From Aliirhizobium smilacinae (GTDB lineage: Bacteria > Pseudomonadota > Alphaproteobacteria > Rhizobiales > Rhizobiaceae): DNA of 64,000 nucleotides. Of the stretch, positions 27,345 through 38,481 are shown piece by piece; the stretch's first letter is position 1, and the number at the start of each line of letters is the position of its first letter. The notes below the pieces were generated by a model. It was not told the DNA's origin. It searched no databases and saw only the letters and a list, made by a program, of their open reading frames with translations. Both the position numbers and the translations under genes were made by a program. The DNA lies in NCBI RefSeq assembly GCF_006335145.1, contig NZ_VDMN01000002.1:372001-436000 (forward strand), read 5' to 3'.

Positions 27345-28382
27345 ATGCCGACCGAGCAGGAGCAACGGCCCACCGAAACCAACAGCAATCCTCCAACCAT
27401 GGCGGATGTCGGACGGATTGCCGGTGTTTCGGCCATGACGGTGTCGCGGGCGCTGAAGGGCAAATCCTATATCGCCAAGGATACGCTGGAACGCATTCTG
27501 GCAGCGGTCGATCAACTCGGATATGTCCTCGACCAGTCGGCCGGCAGCCTTTCGTCCCGCCGCAGCGGCTTCATCGCCGCCATCGTGCCTTCGATCGACA
27601 ACTCGAACTTCGCCGATACCGCCCGCGGCATCACCGACACGCTGGCGCAGACCAGCATGCAGCTGTTGCTCGGCTATACGAACTATTCGGTCGAGCGTGA
27701 GGAGGAGCTGATCGAGTCCATGCTCCGGCGACGGCCGGAAGGTATCATCCTGACCGGTGGCAAACATACGTCGAAGGCAAGGGCGATGCTTTTCAATTCC
27801 GGCATCCCGGTGATCGAGACCTGGGATGTACCGGAAAATCCTGTCGATGCCGTTGTCGGCTTTTCCAACACGGATGCGATGGAAGCATTGGTCGACAGCC
27901 TCGTTGCTCAGGGATATTCGCGCTTTGGCTTCATAACCGGATCAGAGGCTTCGGATACCCGTGGCCATCAGCGCCATATCGGTTTCGACCGCGCATTGTC
28001 GCGGCACGGCCTGACCAGTGACCGCGTGGTGGCCATCGAGGCCGTGCCGATCCGCATGTCGCATGGCGGAGAGGCCATTCGCGCGTTGCTCGAACGTTAT
28101 CCGGACACCGATGTCGCCATCTGCGTTTCCGACCTTCCGGCCTTCGGCGCGATCATGGAATGCAAGAGAATGGGACTGGTCGTGCCGCGTGACATCGCCA
28201 TCGCCGGCTTCGGCGATTACGAGATCGCCTCGATATCGGAGCCCGGCATCACCACCGTCAATGTCGACAGCTACGGGATCGGCGCGCAGGCAGCCGGGCA
28301 GATGATTGCCATGCTGGAAAACCGCGGCACTGCCGCGACCATAAGAACGAGCTATCATGTGCTGCATCGTGGCAGCACATGA
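27345..28382 (+). CDS. LacI-family repressor of gluconate utilisation (GntR type)
   Basis: A 345-residue regulator. The LacI helix-turn-helix is near residues 20-45 (TMADVGRIAGVSAMTVSRAL), followed by a sensor domain (SSRRSGFIAAIVPSIDNSNF, EELIESMLRRRPEGIILTGG, VGFSNTDAMEALVDSLVAQG, IAIAGFGDYEIASI). The IAIAGF-GDYEIA stretch is typical of the gluconate-responsive GntR/IdnR branch. ATG 27345 has AGGAGAAG just upstream. A gluconate 5-dehydrogenase-like SDR and gluconokinase follow, separated by a region with the palindrome TGTTATCGATAACA, close to known gluconate-repressor operators, so regulation of these genes by gluconate is well supported by context. Confidence 0.9.
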   Translation: MPTEQEQRPTETNSNPPTMADVGRIAGVSAMTVSRALKGKSYIAKDTLERILAAVDQLGYVLDQSAGSLSSRRSGFIAAIVPSIDNSNFADTARGITDTLAQTSMQLLLGYTNYSVEREEELIESMLRRRPEGIILTGGKHTSKARAMLFNSGIPVIETWDVPENPVDAVVGFSNTDAMEALVDSLVAQGYSRFGFITGSEASDTRGHQRHIGFDRALSRHGLTSDRVVAIEAVPIRMSHGGEAIRALLERYPDTDVAICVSDLPAFGAIMECKRMGLVVPRDIAIAGFGDYEIASISEPGITTVNVDSYGIGAQAAGQMIAMLENRGTAATIRTSYHVLHRGST

Positions 28383-28428
28383 TCAGGACAATATCGCTCA
28401 AAATCCCACAAGTGCGGCATGTCTGTTT

Positions 28429-28457
28429 TTGATTGCCCGTGTTATCGATAACATCTA
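28429..28457 (+). promoter_or_regulatory. Promoter and GntR-type operator of the gluconate genes
   Basis: TTGATT (28429-28434), 17 bases, then CATCTA (28452-28457) forms a plausible promoter. The spacer contains TGTTATCGATAACA (28440-28453), a perfect 14-bp palindrome like the operators of E. coli gluconate repressors (GntR/IdnR). Binding there would cover the promoter. Confidence 0.65.
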
Positions 28458-28498
28458 TGTCAACGGTAAAGAACCTTATGAACCGGGAGGAATTTCCA

Positions 28499-29266
28499 AT
28501 GTCGTTTCCGCTGTTCGATCTGACGGGCAAGACCGCGCTGATCACCGGCTCCAGCCAGGGCATCGGCCTGGCGCTCGCCCGTGGCCTTGTAGAGCATGGC
28601 GCAACCGTCATTCTCAACGGCCGCGATGAGACCAAACTGAATGCCGCGCGGGAACAGCTGACCGCCGATGGTTTCACTGCCCACGCCGTTGCCTTCGACG
28701 CCACGGACTACACATCCGTCGCGGCAGGCATCGACAGGATCGAGGCCGAGATCGGTCCGATCGATATCCTCATCAACAATGCCGGCATGCAGCATCGCTC
28801 GCCGCTCGAGGATTTTCCGATCGACAAGTGGCAGCAGCTTCTGACCACCAACATTTCCAGCGTCTTTTATGTCGGCCAGGCCGTTGCCCGCCACATGATC
28901 GCCCGGGGTCGCGGCAAGATCATCAACATCGCCTCGGTACAGAGCGAACTCGCCCGTCCGGGCATCGCGCCCTATACCGCCACCAAGGGCGCCGTCAAAA
29001 ACCTCACCAAAGGCATGTCCACCGACTGGGCCAAGCACGGCCTGCAGGTCAACGCCATTGCACCCGGCTATTTCAAGACGCCGCTCAACCAGGCGCTGGT
29101 CGACAATCCCGAATTTTCGGCATGGCTGGAAAAGCGTACACCGGCCGCCCGCTGGGGCAATGTCGATGAACTGGTCGGCGCAGCCGTCTTCCTGTCCGGC
29201 AAGGGCTCCTCTTTCGTGAATGGACACACGCTTTATGTCGACGGCGGCATCACCATCAGCCTTTGA
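28499..29266 (+). CDS. SDR dehydrogenase, gluconate 5-dehydrogenase type
   Basis: A 255-residue short-chain dehydrogenase. The cofactor motif TGSSQGIGLALA is followed by NNAGMQHRSPLEDFP, typical of gluconate 5-dehydrogenase (Gno/IdnO), then the catalytic Ser in INIASVQSE and Tyr-x3-Lys in YTATKGAVK. These enzymes interconvert D-gluconate and 5-keto-D-gluconate with NADP(H). ATG 28499 is supported by GGGAGGAA. It lies between a gluconate-type repressor and gluconokinase, whose reading frame starts inside its 3' end, so the two are translationally coupled. Confidence 0.88.
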   Translation: MSFPLFDLTGKTALITGSSQGIGLALARGLVEHGATVILNGRDETKLNAAREQLTADGFTAHAVAFDATDYTSVAAGIDRIEAEIGPIDILINNAGMQHRSPLEDFPIDKWQQLLTTNISSVFYVGQAVARHMIARGRGKIINIASVQSELARPGIAPYTATKGAVKNLTKGMSTDWAKHGLQVNAIAPGYFKTPLNQALVDNPEFSAWLEKRTPAARWGNVDELVGAAVFLSGKGSSFVNGHTLYVDGGITISL

Positions 29267-29786
29267 GGCCCACACCGTCCGGCGTCCCATCATCGTGATG
29301 GGCGTTGCCGGATGCGGCAAGAGTTCGGTTGGTGCACGCCTCGCCGAGGCGCTTGGCCTGCCCTATCAGGAGGGCGACGACCTCCACCCGCAAGCCAATA
29401 TCGCCAAGATGTCGAAGGGCACACCGCTTACCGACGATGATCGCTGGCCCTGGCTTGACCGGATCGGCGAGATTCTGGCCGATCATGCATCGAGCGGTAT
29501 CGTCCTGACATGCTCGTCGCTGAAGACGGTCTACCGTGACCGGCTGCGCGCGGCAGCCGGCGAAAAGCTTGCCTTTGTGTTTCTCGACGGCAGCAAGGCT
29601 CTACTGACCCGGCGCATGGGCGATCGCGAAGGCCATTTCATGCCAACCAGCCTTCTCGAAAGCCAGCTCGCAACCCTGGAGCGGCCGGATCAGGAAGCAG
29701 ACGTCGTAGTCGTCGACATCGACAACACGCCGGAGACGATTAAAGATCTGGCGATCGACGGACTGCGCAGGCTCGTGGCCGGATAA
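29220..29786 (+). CDS. gntK: Gluconokinase
   Basis: Up to 188 residues. Walker A is GVAGCGKSSVG, followed by the substrate motif EGDDLHPQANIAKMSKGTPL, LTCSSLKTVYRDRLR and REGHFMPTSLLESQLATLE, all typical of GntK/IdnK, which phosphorylate gluconate to 6-phosphogluconate. The start lies inside the preceding SDR gene: ATG 29220 or ATG 29235 are possible and neither has a good ribosome site, which fits translational coupling. A terminator follows at 29793. Confidence 0.92.
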   Translation: MDTRFMSTAASPSAFEAHTVRRPIIVMGVAGCGKSSVGARLAEALGLPYQEGDDLHPQANIAKMSKGTPLTDDDRWPWLDRIGEILADHASSGIVLTCSSLKTVYRDRLRAAAGEKLAFVFLDGSKALLTRRMGDREGHFMPTSLLESQLATLERPDQEADVVVVDIDNTPETIKDLAIDGLRRLVAG

Positions 29787-29792
29787 GCCATG

Positions 29793-29816
29793 AAGGCGGC
29801 CGCAAGGGCGCCTTTT
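29793..29816 (+). terminator. Terminator after gluconokinase
   Basis: AAGGCGGCC-GCAA-GGGCGCCTT forms a stem with one mismatch, ending in TTTT. It lies between convergent genes and could also act on the opposite strand. Confidence 0.65.
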
Positions 29817-29847
29817 AGTGCGCCATCAGAACGACGAAGCCGCCAGT

Positions 29848-30585
29848 CTAGGTCGATGACGCCACGCGCGCATAGGCGCCGAGAATGAAGCGTTCGGCGC
29901 GCAGCAGATAAGCTTCCAGTTTTTCCGCCGCACTCGTCGAGCGCCCGGCCTCAAGCTCGATAAGTATCTCGCCGTTCTGGTCGATGAAAGGACCATGGAG
30001 AAACTCGGGATCGTGAAGCAGGCCGAAGACGAGGCGCAACTCCAGCGAGATATGTGCGTAGAAATTCGATAGACGCGGACTGTCCGCAAGTTCGACGATC
30101 GCCGAGTGGAAAGCGATGTCGGCGCTTCCGACGCCAAGCCAATCCTTCACCTCGCGGCAGCGGCGCGCATCATCGACCGCAGCCCGCATGCGCTGCGCTG
30201 CAGGATGCCGCGGATGCGCCTGCGCCAGCGCAGGGCATTCAATAAAGCGCCGCACACGATAGATATCGATGATCGTCGACATGCTCGGGGTGGAAACGAA
30301 GACGCCGCGATTGGCTTCGTAACGCAGCAGGCCTTCCTTGGTCAGGATGCGGAAAACTTCCCGCAGCGTGTTGCGCGAAACCTGCAACTCTTCGCAAAGT
30401 GCTATTTCTGAAAGATGACTCCCCGGCGTCAGCGTACCCGATATGACCTTTTCACGAATACTTCCAGCCACCGTCTCGGCCAGCGTTTGCACCGGTTCCG
30501 CTGCGCGCGATCCGGCGACGCTGCTGCTGCCACCGACAAGGTTCGAGTATCCCGTTTCATCACCTTGCGGTTTACGTGCAGCCAA
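29848..30585 (-). CDS. GntR-family regulator, FadR/FCD subfamily
   Basis: A 245-residue regulator. The winged helix lies near residues 33-100 (LAETVAGSIREKVISGTLTP, ALCEELQVSRNTLREVFRIL). The helical FCD ligand domain follows, with DIAFHSAIVELADSPRLSNF carrying the Asp/His metal-ligand pattern of FCD proteins. It is divergent from the pxpA operon, and the shared upstream region has inverted half-sites (GTTGAGCAATT and AATTGTTCAAC) flanking a probable promoter, so it most likely represses the 5-oxoprolinase and peptide-uptake genes. The ligand is unknown; an organic or amino acid is usual for the family. Confidence 0.85.
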   Translation of the reverse strand: MAARKPQGDETGYSNLVGGSSSVAGSRAAEPVQTLAETVAGSIREKVISGTLTPGSHLSEIALCEELQVSRNTLREVFRILTKEGLLRYEANRGVFVSTPSMSTIIDIYRVRRFIECPALAQAHPRHPAAQRMRAAVDDARRCREVKDWLGVGSADIAFHSAIVELADSPRLSNFYAHISLELRLVFGLLHDPEFLHGPFIDQNGEILIELEAGRSTSAAEKLEAYLLRAERFILGAYARVASST

Positions 30586-30714
30586 ACCTTACCCCTTCGC
30601 TTCGGACGAGCTTCATTTTTCGGTAATGCGCTTCCTTGCCGGCCACAAGCAAAATGAAGCGCAGCCGGAGGCAAAAGAGAACTTAATCGTGCAGAATTCA
30701 GCGCATGCATAAAT

Positions 30715-30761
30715 GTTGAGCAATTGACCATTTGTAGGGCAATATATAAAAATTGTTCAAC
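30715..30761. promoter_or_regulatory. Promoter region of pxpA operon with flanking inverted half-sites
   Basis: GTTGAGCAATT (30715-30725) and AATTGTTCAAC (30751-30761) are inverted copies with one mismatch. Between and overlapping them are TTGACC (30724-30729) and a TATAAA (30745-30750), a plausible but short-spaced promoter. The arrangement suits repression by the divergent GntR protein. Confidence 0.5.
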
Positions 30762-30825
30762 ACTATAGACAGCATTGTTCGCCTTTGTTAGCGTTTAGTC
30801 AACTTGGCAGGGCGGACGTAATTTC

Positions 30826-31593
30826 ATGCTGACGATCGATATCAACAGCGATTTGGGTGAGAGCTTCGGCGCGTGGGCAATGGGCGATGATTCGGCCATG
30901 CTCGATATCGTCAGCAGCGCCAATGTCGCCTGTGGTTTTCACGCCGGCGACCCGGCAGGCATTCTGAAGACGCTGCGCGCTGCCACTGAACGTGGCGTGA
31001 CGATCGGCGCACATGTCGGCTACCGCGATCTCGTTGGCTTCGGCCGCCGCAACATGGACCCGACGAGTGCCGAGCTGATCGGCGACGTGATCTACCAGAT
31101 CGGCGCATTGCAGGGCCTCGCCAAGGCTGCCGGCACCCGTGTCACCTATGTGAAGCCGCACGGTGCGCTCTACAACACGATCGCCGTCGATGCGCGACAG
31201 GGCAAGGATGTGATCGACGCGATCCTTACGATCGATCCGTCGCTGGTCCTGATGGCGCTGGCGGGCTCCCCGCTGGTCGAGCAGGCCCGCGCCGCCGGTC
31301 TGACCGTCGTTGCCGAAGCATTTGCCGACCGCGCCTACACGCCGGAAGGCAATCTCGTTTCCCGTCGGGAAAAGGGCTCGGTGCTGCATGATCCCGATCT
31401 GATTGCTGCCCGCATGGTGCGCATGGTCAAGGACGGTGTAATCGAGGCGATCGACGGCACGCTGACCAAGGTCGATGCCCAATCGATCTGCGTTCATGGC
31501 GACAGTCCGGGTGCTGTTGCCATGGCGAAACGCCTTCGCGAGGTTTTCGAGCAAACCGGCCTTGCCGTCCGCGCCTTTACACCGGCCGCTTGA
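30826..31593 (+). CDS. pxpA: 5-oxoprolinase subunit A (LamB/YcsF family)
   Basis: A 255-residue cytoplasmic protein. The N-terminus [19 protein letters not shown] and [14 protein letters not shown] are family signatures, followed by [24 protein letters not shown] and [18 protein letters not shown]. With PxpB and PxpC it forms the common bacterial ATP-dependent 5-oxoprolinase, which opens pyroglutamate to glutamate. It starts a long operon: the fused pxpB-pxpC gene follows after six bases, then a biotin carboxylase and a peptide importer. Confidence 0.93.
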   Translation: MLTIDINSDLGESFGAWAMGDDSAMLDIVSSANVACGFHAGDPAGILKTLRAATERGVTIGAHVGYRDLVGFGRRNMDPTSAELIGDVIYQIGALQGLAKAAGTRVTYVKPHGALYNTIAVDARQGKDVIDAILTIDPSLVLMALAGSPLVEQARAAGLTVVAEAFADRAYTPEGNLVSRREKGSVLHDPDLIAARMVRMVKDGVIEAIDGTLTKVDAQSICVHGDSPGAVAMAKRLREVFEQTGLAVRAFTPAA

Positions 31594-31599
31594 ACAATC

Positions 31600-33231
31600 A
31601 TGCAATCCGCCGTGCCAACCATAAACCGAGACACGTCGATGCGCATCCTGCCGGTGCGTGGCGACTGCATTCTCGTGGAACTGGCCGATCTTGGCGAAGC
31701 GCTGGCGCTATTGGATGCGCTGAAAAACAATCCGGTCGGCGGAATGACCGAAATCATTCCTGCAGCACGCACACTTCTGATCTCGTTCGACCCCTATACC
31801 GTGTCCGAGGATGCGCTGGTGGACGCCGTTACCGCACTGGCCGGCGGCGAGCGCAGGGCGGCAACTGGCACCCTCGTGGAAATCCCGGTTCGTTATGACG
31901 GCGAGGATCTGGCCGAGGTCGCCGGCATTCTCGGGATAAGCGTGGAAGACGTCATTCGGCTGCATGGTGAAAGCGACTACGTTGCTGCATTTACCGGCTT
32001 TGCGCCGGGCTTTGCCTATCTTTCCGGTGGCGATCCGCGGCTGACGGTTCCCCGCCGCAAATCACCGCGCACGTTGGTTCCCGCCGGTGCCGTCGGTCTC
32101 GCCGGCGAATTCAGCGGCGTCTATCCCAAAACCAGCCCGGGCGGCTGGCAGTTGATCGGCACCACGCCGCTTGCGATGTTCGATATCGACCGCACGCCGG
32201 CCTCGCTGCTGCAGCCGGGCAGCCGGGTGAAATTTCGCGACATGGCGAAGGATGCTGCTTACGAGATCAAGGCTTCGAGCACGCTAGCGGCAAAGCCCGT
32301 TCAGGCGGATGTCACGTCGTCGATCGAGATCATCTCGCTGGGTCTGCCGGTTCTGTTTCAGGATCTCGGCCGTGCTGGTCAGGCCGGCCAGGGGATCAGC
32401 GTATCGGGCGCAGCGGACCGCGCGAGTTTCAAGGTCGCCAACCGTATCGTCGGCAACCCGGCAAACGCCACGGCGCTCGAGATCACACTCGGCGGCGTCA
32501 GTTTCCGTATGCACGGTCAGGGCGTCATGGCTCTGACAGGCGCGACGGCTGCAATCTCGATCATCAGCGTGAATGGCACGAAGATCTCGGCCCCGCACCA
32601 CACGGCCGTCGCGCTCGATGACGGCGATGTGGTTTCGCTTGGCACGCCGGAAGCCGGCATGCGTTCCTATCTGGCACTGCGCGGCAGTTTTTATATTGCT
32701 CCGGTGCTCGGTAGCGCCGCCACCGATACGCTGGCTCAGATCGGCCCCGCCGCTCCTGTTGTCGGCGATGTCGTCACGATCCGTCCGGCAGCAGCCGATT
32801 CGCTGGTTGCAATGGAAGAACCGAGCTTTGCGATGCCGTCCGCGACAAAAACCGTGGTGCTCGACGTGGTGATGGGCCCGCGCACCGACTGGTTCACCGA
32901 AGCCGCCGTCGAAAACTTTCTCAATCAGGAATGGTCGGTCACGCCACAGTCGAGCCGCGTCGGCATCCGCCTTGCCGGCGAAGCACTCGAGCGCGCAAAC
33001 CCCGGCGAGCTGCCGAGTGAGGCGACCGTGCGTGGCGCGCTGCAGGTTCCGGCCAGCGGCCAGCCCGTTCTGTTTCTTGCCGATCATCCACTGACCGGCG
33101 GTTATCCGGTCATTGCCAATGTCGCCGGCCATCATCTTGATCTGGCCGGCCAAATTCCCGTGGGCGCCAAAATACGCTTCAACGCGATCAGCCGCTTTTC
33201 GCCCCGTTTCATTGCAGGAAAATGCCCATGA
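31600..33231 (+). CDS. 5-oxoprolinase subunits B and C fused (KipI-KipA)
   Basis: A 543-residue protein containing two normally separate subunits. Residues about 15-225 are PxpB/KipI-like ([49 protein letters not shown]). Residues about 240-543 are PxpC/KipA-like ([68 protein letters not shown]). The fusion removes the need for separate translation of the two. Start at ATG 31600 or ATG 31639 (MRILPV) are both possible; neither has a strong ribosome site. The stop overlaps the biotin carboxylase start (ATGA). Confidence 0.92.
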   Translation: MQSAVPTINRDTSMRILPVRGDCILVELADLGEALALLDALKNNPVGGMTEIIPAARTLLISFDPYTVSEDALVDAVTALAGGERRAATGTLVEIPVRYDGEDLAEVAGILGISVEDVIRLHGESDYVAAFTGFAPGFAYLSGGDPRLTVPRRKSPRTLVPAGAVGLAGEFSGVYPKTSPGGWQLIGTTPLAMFDIDRTPASLLQPGSRVKFRDMAKDAAYEIKASSTLAAKPVQADVTSSIEIISLGLPVLFQDLGRAGQAGQGISVSGAADRASFKVANRIVGNPANATALEITLGGVSFRMHGQGVMALTGATAAISIISVNGTKISAPHHTAVALDDGDVVSLGTPEAGMRSYLALRGSFYIAPVLGSAATDTLAQIGPAAPVVGDVVTIRPAAADSLVAMEEPSFAMPSATKTVVLDVVMGPRTDWFTEAAVENFLNQEWSVTPQSSRVGIRLAGEALERANPGELPSEATVRGALQVPASGQPVLFLADHPLTGGYPVIANVAGHHLDLAGQIPVGAKIRFNAISRFSPRFIAGKCP

Positions 33232-34990
33232 AGAAGGTTCTGATAGCAAACCGCGGCGAGATCGCGGTGCGGATCATTCGGGCCTGCAAGGATTACGGCC
33301 TGACTTCTGTCGCCGTTTATGCCGATGCCGACGCTGACGCGCTGTTCGTGAGGCTAGCCGACGAGGCTTTTGCGCTGGATGGCGTGACCGCCAAGGACAG
33401 CTATCTCGATATCGAAAAGCTGATTGCCATTGCCAAGCGTTCAGGCGCCGATGCCGTGCATCCCGGTTACGGTTTTTTATCGGAGCGCAGCGAATTTGCT
33501 GAAGCCGTGATCGATGCCGGCCTCATCTGGATCGGTCCCGATCCGCAAGTCATCGAAGCACTCGGCGACAAGCTGCAGGCGCGTGCGATTGCCCAGAAGG
33601 TCGGCGCGCCGCTGGTGGCCGGTTCCGATAGCGCAATTTCCTCGCCTGCGGAAGCGCTGGCTTTCGCAAAGAAATTCGGCCTGCCGATCGCCATCAAGGC
33701 GGCGCATGGCGGCGGCGGACGAGGGTTGAAGATCGCCCGCGAGCTCGGCGAGGTCGAGGAACTTTTCTCATCGGCCACGCGTGAAGCAGTGGCCGCCTTT
33801 GGTCGCGGCGAATGTTATGTCGAACAGTTTCTCGACCGCCCGCGGCATATCGAGGCGCAGGTGCTGGCGGACCGTCTCGGCAATGTACTGGTGGTGGGGA
33901 CCCGCGATTGCTCTTTGCAGCGTCGCAACCAGAAACTTGTCGAAGAAGCACCTGCGCCTTTCCTCTCCGATGAACAGCGCGAAAAAATCCATTCCGCCGC
34001 GCGCGACATCTGCACGGCTGCCGGTTACACCGGTGCGGGCACTGTGGAGTTTCTGCTCAGCGCCGATGGCGTGATCTCCTTCCTTGAGGTCAACACCCGA
34101 CTGCAGGTGGAACATCCGGTAACGGAAGAGACGACCGGTCTCGATCTTGTCATCGAACAGTTCCGCATTGCGGAAGGGCAGCCGATCAGCGTGACGACGA
34201 TGCCGGAACCACGCGGGCATGCCATCGAGTTCCGTATCAACATGGAAGATCCGGGCCGCGGCTTTCTGCCGTCTGCCGGCGAGATTTCCAAATTCACCGC
34301 GCCTTCGGGTCCCGGTGTGCGACTGGATTCCGGTGTCGCTTCCGGCTCGACCATTCCGCCGATGTTCGATTCCCTTTCGGCCAAGCTGATCGTCTGGGGC
34401 GCGACGCGTGAACAAGCGATTGCCCGTAGTCGCCGCGCGTTGAGCGAATTCGCCATAGATGGCGTGCCCTCTGTGTTGCCGTTCCATCGCGCCGTCATCG
34501 CCCATGACGATTTCGCCAAGGAATTTCGCGTCCACACACGCTGGATCGAAACCGACTTCGCCGAAACGCTGGAAGCCGCAAGCCGCCCTGCCCCGGCAGA
34601 AAGCACCGGTCTTCTGCGCGGCCATGTCGAGATCGATGGAAAGCGTGTCGAGATCGGCATTCCCGATACATTCCTGCGGCTGCTCGGCCCGCTTTCGGCG
34701 GCCTCGAACAGCAACAAAAAGAGCGAAGAGAACGATGTCGGTGCAGTCACAGCACCGGTGCCCGGCCTTCTCGTCCACTGGAATGTTTCCGACGGCGCTA
34801 TTGTAGAAAAAGGTGACGTTCTGGCAATGATGGACGTGATGAAGATGGAGACAGCAGTCACCGCACCGGTTTCCGGCACCATCGCCATCCTTGCTGAGGC
34901 CGGTTCATCACAGACGGCAGGCGCCGTCATCGCCCGCATTACCAGCGGGACCACGTCAACCACTGAACAGGCCAAGCCGGAGACACGGAC

Positions 34991-34994
<4 letters not shown>
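33228..34994 (+). CDS. Biotin carboxylase fused to a biotinyl (BCCP) domain
   Basis: A 588-residue protein. Residues 1-450 are biotin carboxylase ([32 protein letters not shown]-grasp loop [26 protein letters not shown]). The C-terminal 80 residues are a biotinyl-lipoyl domain with the attachment motif MKMET, Lys539. This is the first half of an acyl-CoA or urea-type carboxylase; no carboxyltransferase gene is in the window, apart from the Pxp proteins next to it. AccC/AccB-like genes are frequently found with pxpABC, and the KipI/KipA folds are related to allophanate hydrolase and carboxyltransferase parts of urea amidolyase, so a functional link is plausible but unproven. ATG 33228 has GCAGGAA before it. 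Confidence 0.88.
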
Positions 34995-36808
<1,814 letters not shown>

Positions 36809-36866
36809 GGAAACCCGGATCACAAACCGCGACACAATCGCAAAGCATCTGAAGAGGAACAGGTAA

Positions 36867-38402
36867 ATGACAACGTTCAAAAGGGGACTGGCGTCGGCCT
36901 TCGTGGCTTTCGCTCTCGCTGGAACAGCACTTTCCGCCGCTCCGGCTTTTGCCGCCGGCAAGATGACCATTTCCACCCCGCAGGATCCGGGCAGCTGGGA
37001 TCCGGTCGATACGTTCCTCACCCAGTGGGCCGCCGTTTCCACCAACATCTTTGACGGCCTGACCTATCGCGGTCCCGACCTCAAGGTCGTTCCGGGTCTG
37101 GCTGAAAGCTGGGAAGAGCTGGACGAAGGCAAGCGCTTGCGCTTCAAGCTCCGTCAGGGCGTAAAATTCCATGACGGCGAAGATTTCAACGCCGCAGCGG
37201 TCAAGTTCACCTTCGAGCGCCTTCTCGGCGACCAGGGTGCCAAAGGTCCGCAGCGTTCCAACTACACCGCGATCGACAGCGTCGAGATCGTGGACGACTA
37301 CACGGTCGACCTCAAGCTGAAGGCGCCGGACCCGGTCCTGCTGACAAAGCTTGCCGGTTACGGCGCGATGATCGTGCCGCCAAAATATATCGCCGAAAAG
37401 GGCGAGGACAATTTCAACACCAATCCGGTCGGCACCGGCGCGTTCAAATTCGTGTCCTACCAGCCGAAGGTGAACATCAAGCTGGAAGCCAACACTGACT
37501 ATTGGGGCGGCGCACCGAAACTTTCGGAAGTCGAATACCGCTTCATCGCCGAGCCGGCGACCGCTGTTGCCGAACTGCAGGCAGGCCGCGTCGACCTCGT
37601 CATTCCGCCAACCATTCCGATCGGCATGATCCCGGTCATTGAAGGTGACAGCAAGCTCGAGATTGTCTCCGTTCCCGGCCCGACCGTGGATGCGCTGCGC
37701 TTCAACACGCGCGACGGCATTACCGCTGACGTGAACGTGCGCAAGGCGATCATCATGGCCGTTGATCGCGCCACCATCGTGCAGTCGATCCTCGCCGGTC
37801 AGGCTTCGGAAATCGTCAGCTTCCAGAGCGCCCTTTCCTTCGGTTACGACGCCGACCTCAAGGCCCTGCCCTACGACCCGGAAGGCGCAAAGAAGCTACT
37901 CGCCGCAGCTGGCGTCAAGGCTGGCACCACGCTGCAGATCGACATCCGCGGCAATGACGCAACGATGAACGAAGTCGCGCAGGTCATATCCAGCTATCTG
38001 TCGATGGTCGGCATCACCGCCACCATCAAGCCTTACGAAACCAACGTCATCACCAATGACATCATCCCGCAGGGCAAGACCGGCGCGATGTTCCAGCAGA
38101 AGTGGGGCGGCTGGACGTTCGACTTCGACAACACCGCTTACGCGATGTACCACTCGGGCGAAAAGTGGAACCCTTACGACAAGGACGAGAAGATGGACAA
38201 GCTGCTGGAATCGCAGCGTCCGCTGACCGACCGTGCCGAGCGCGAAAAGATCCTCAAGGAAGTCGGTGCTTACGCCGCCGAACGCGCGCTGGAACTGCCG
38301 CTCTACAACACCAACGCCATCTTCGGCATCAACAAGCGGGTCAAGGGCTTCATCGCTCCTCCGGACAACCGCCTGAAGCTCAACGAAGTGTCCGTCGACT
38401 GA
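36867..38402 (+). CDS. Peptide ABC transporter substrate-binding protein (SBP_bac_5)
   Basis: A 511-residue periplasmic protein with a Sec signal (residues 1-30, PAFAAGK). The mature protein has the family 5 layout: LKVVPGLAESWEELDEGKRL, RQGVKFHDGEDFNAAAVKFT and later NVRKAIIMAVDRATI. It captures a peptide-like ligand for the permeases that follow. The operon starts with pxpA, so pyroglutamyl or gamma-glutamyl peptides are reasonable candidates; glutathione is another. A perfect 10-bp hairpin separates it from the first permease gene. Confidence 0.92.
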   Translation: MTTFKRGLASAFVAFALAGTALSAAPAFAAGKMTISTPQDPGSWDPVDTFLTQWAAVSTNIFDGLTYRGPDLKVVPGLAESWEELDEGKRLRFKLRQGVKFHDGEDFNAAAVKFTFERLLGDQGAKGPQRSNYTAIDSVEIVDDYTVDLKLKAPDPVLLTKLAGYGAMIVPPKYIAEKGEDNFNTNPVGTGAFKFVSYQPKVNIKLEANTDYWGGAPKLSEVEYRFIAEPATAVAELQAGRVDLVIPPTIPIGMIPVIEGDSKLEIVSVPGPTVDALRFNTRDGITADVNVRKAIIMAVDRATIVQSILAGQASEIVSFQSALSFGYDADLKALPYDPEGAKKLLAAAGVKAGTTLQIDIRGNDATMNEVAQVISSYLSMVGITATIKPYETNVITNDIIPQGKTGAMFQQKWGGWTFDFDNTAYAMYHSGEKWNPYDKDEKMDKLLESQRPLTDRAEREKILKEVGAYAAERALELPLYNTNAIFGINKRVKGFIAPPDNRLKLNEVSVD

Positions 38403-38428
38403 TAGACGACGCTTCATATTAAACGATA

Positions 38429-38454
38429 CCTCGCCCGCATCCCCGCGGGCGAGG
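38429..38454 (+). terminator. Hairpin between peptide-binding protein and permease genes
   Basis: CCTCGCCCGC-ATCCCC-GCGGGCGAGG, perfect 10-bp stem, 26 bases after the binding-protein stop and before the permease ribosome site. No U-tract; likely lowers downstream expression or protects the upstream mRNA end. Confidence 0.65.
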
Positions 38455-38481
38455 CTGGACTTCTCTTACAGGAACGAGAAC

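Noticed and set aside
34025..34975. Minus-strand open frame inside the biotin carboxylase gene
   Set aside because: The carboxylase and biotinyl motifs on the plus strand are complete; the opposite frame is a shadow.
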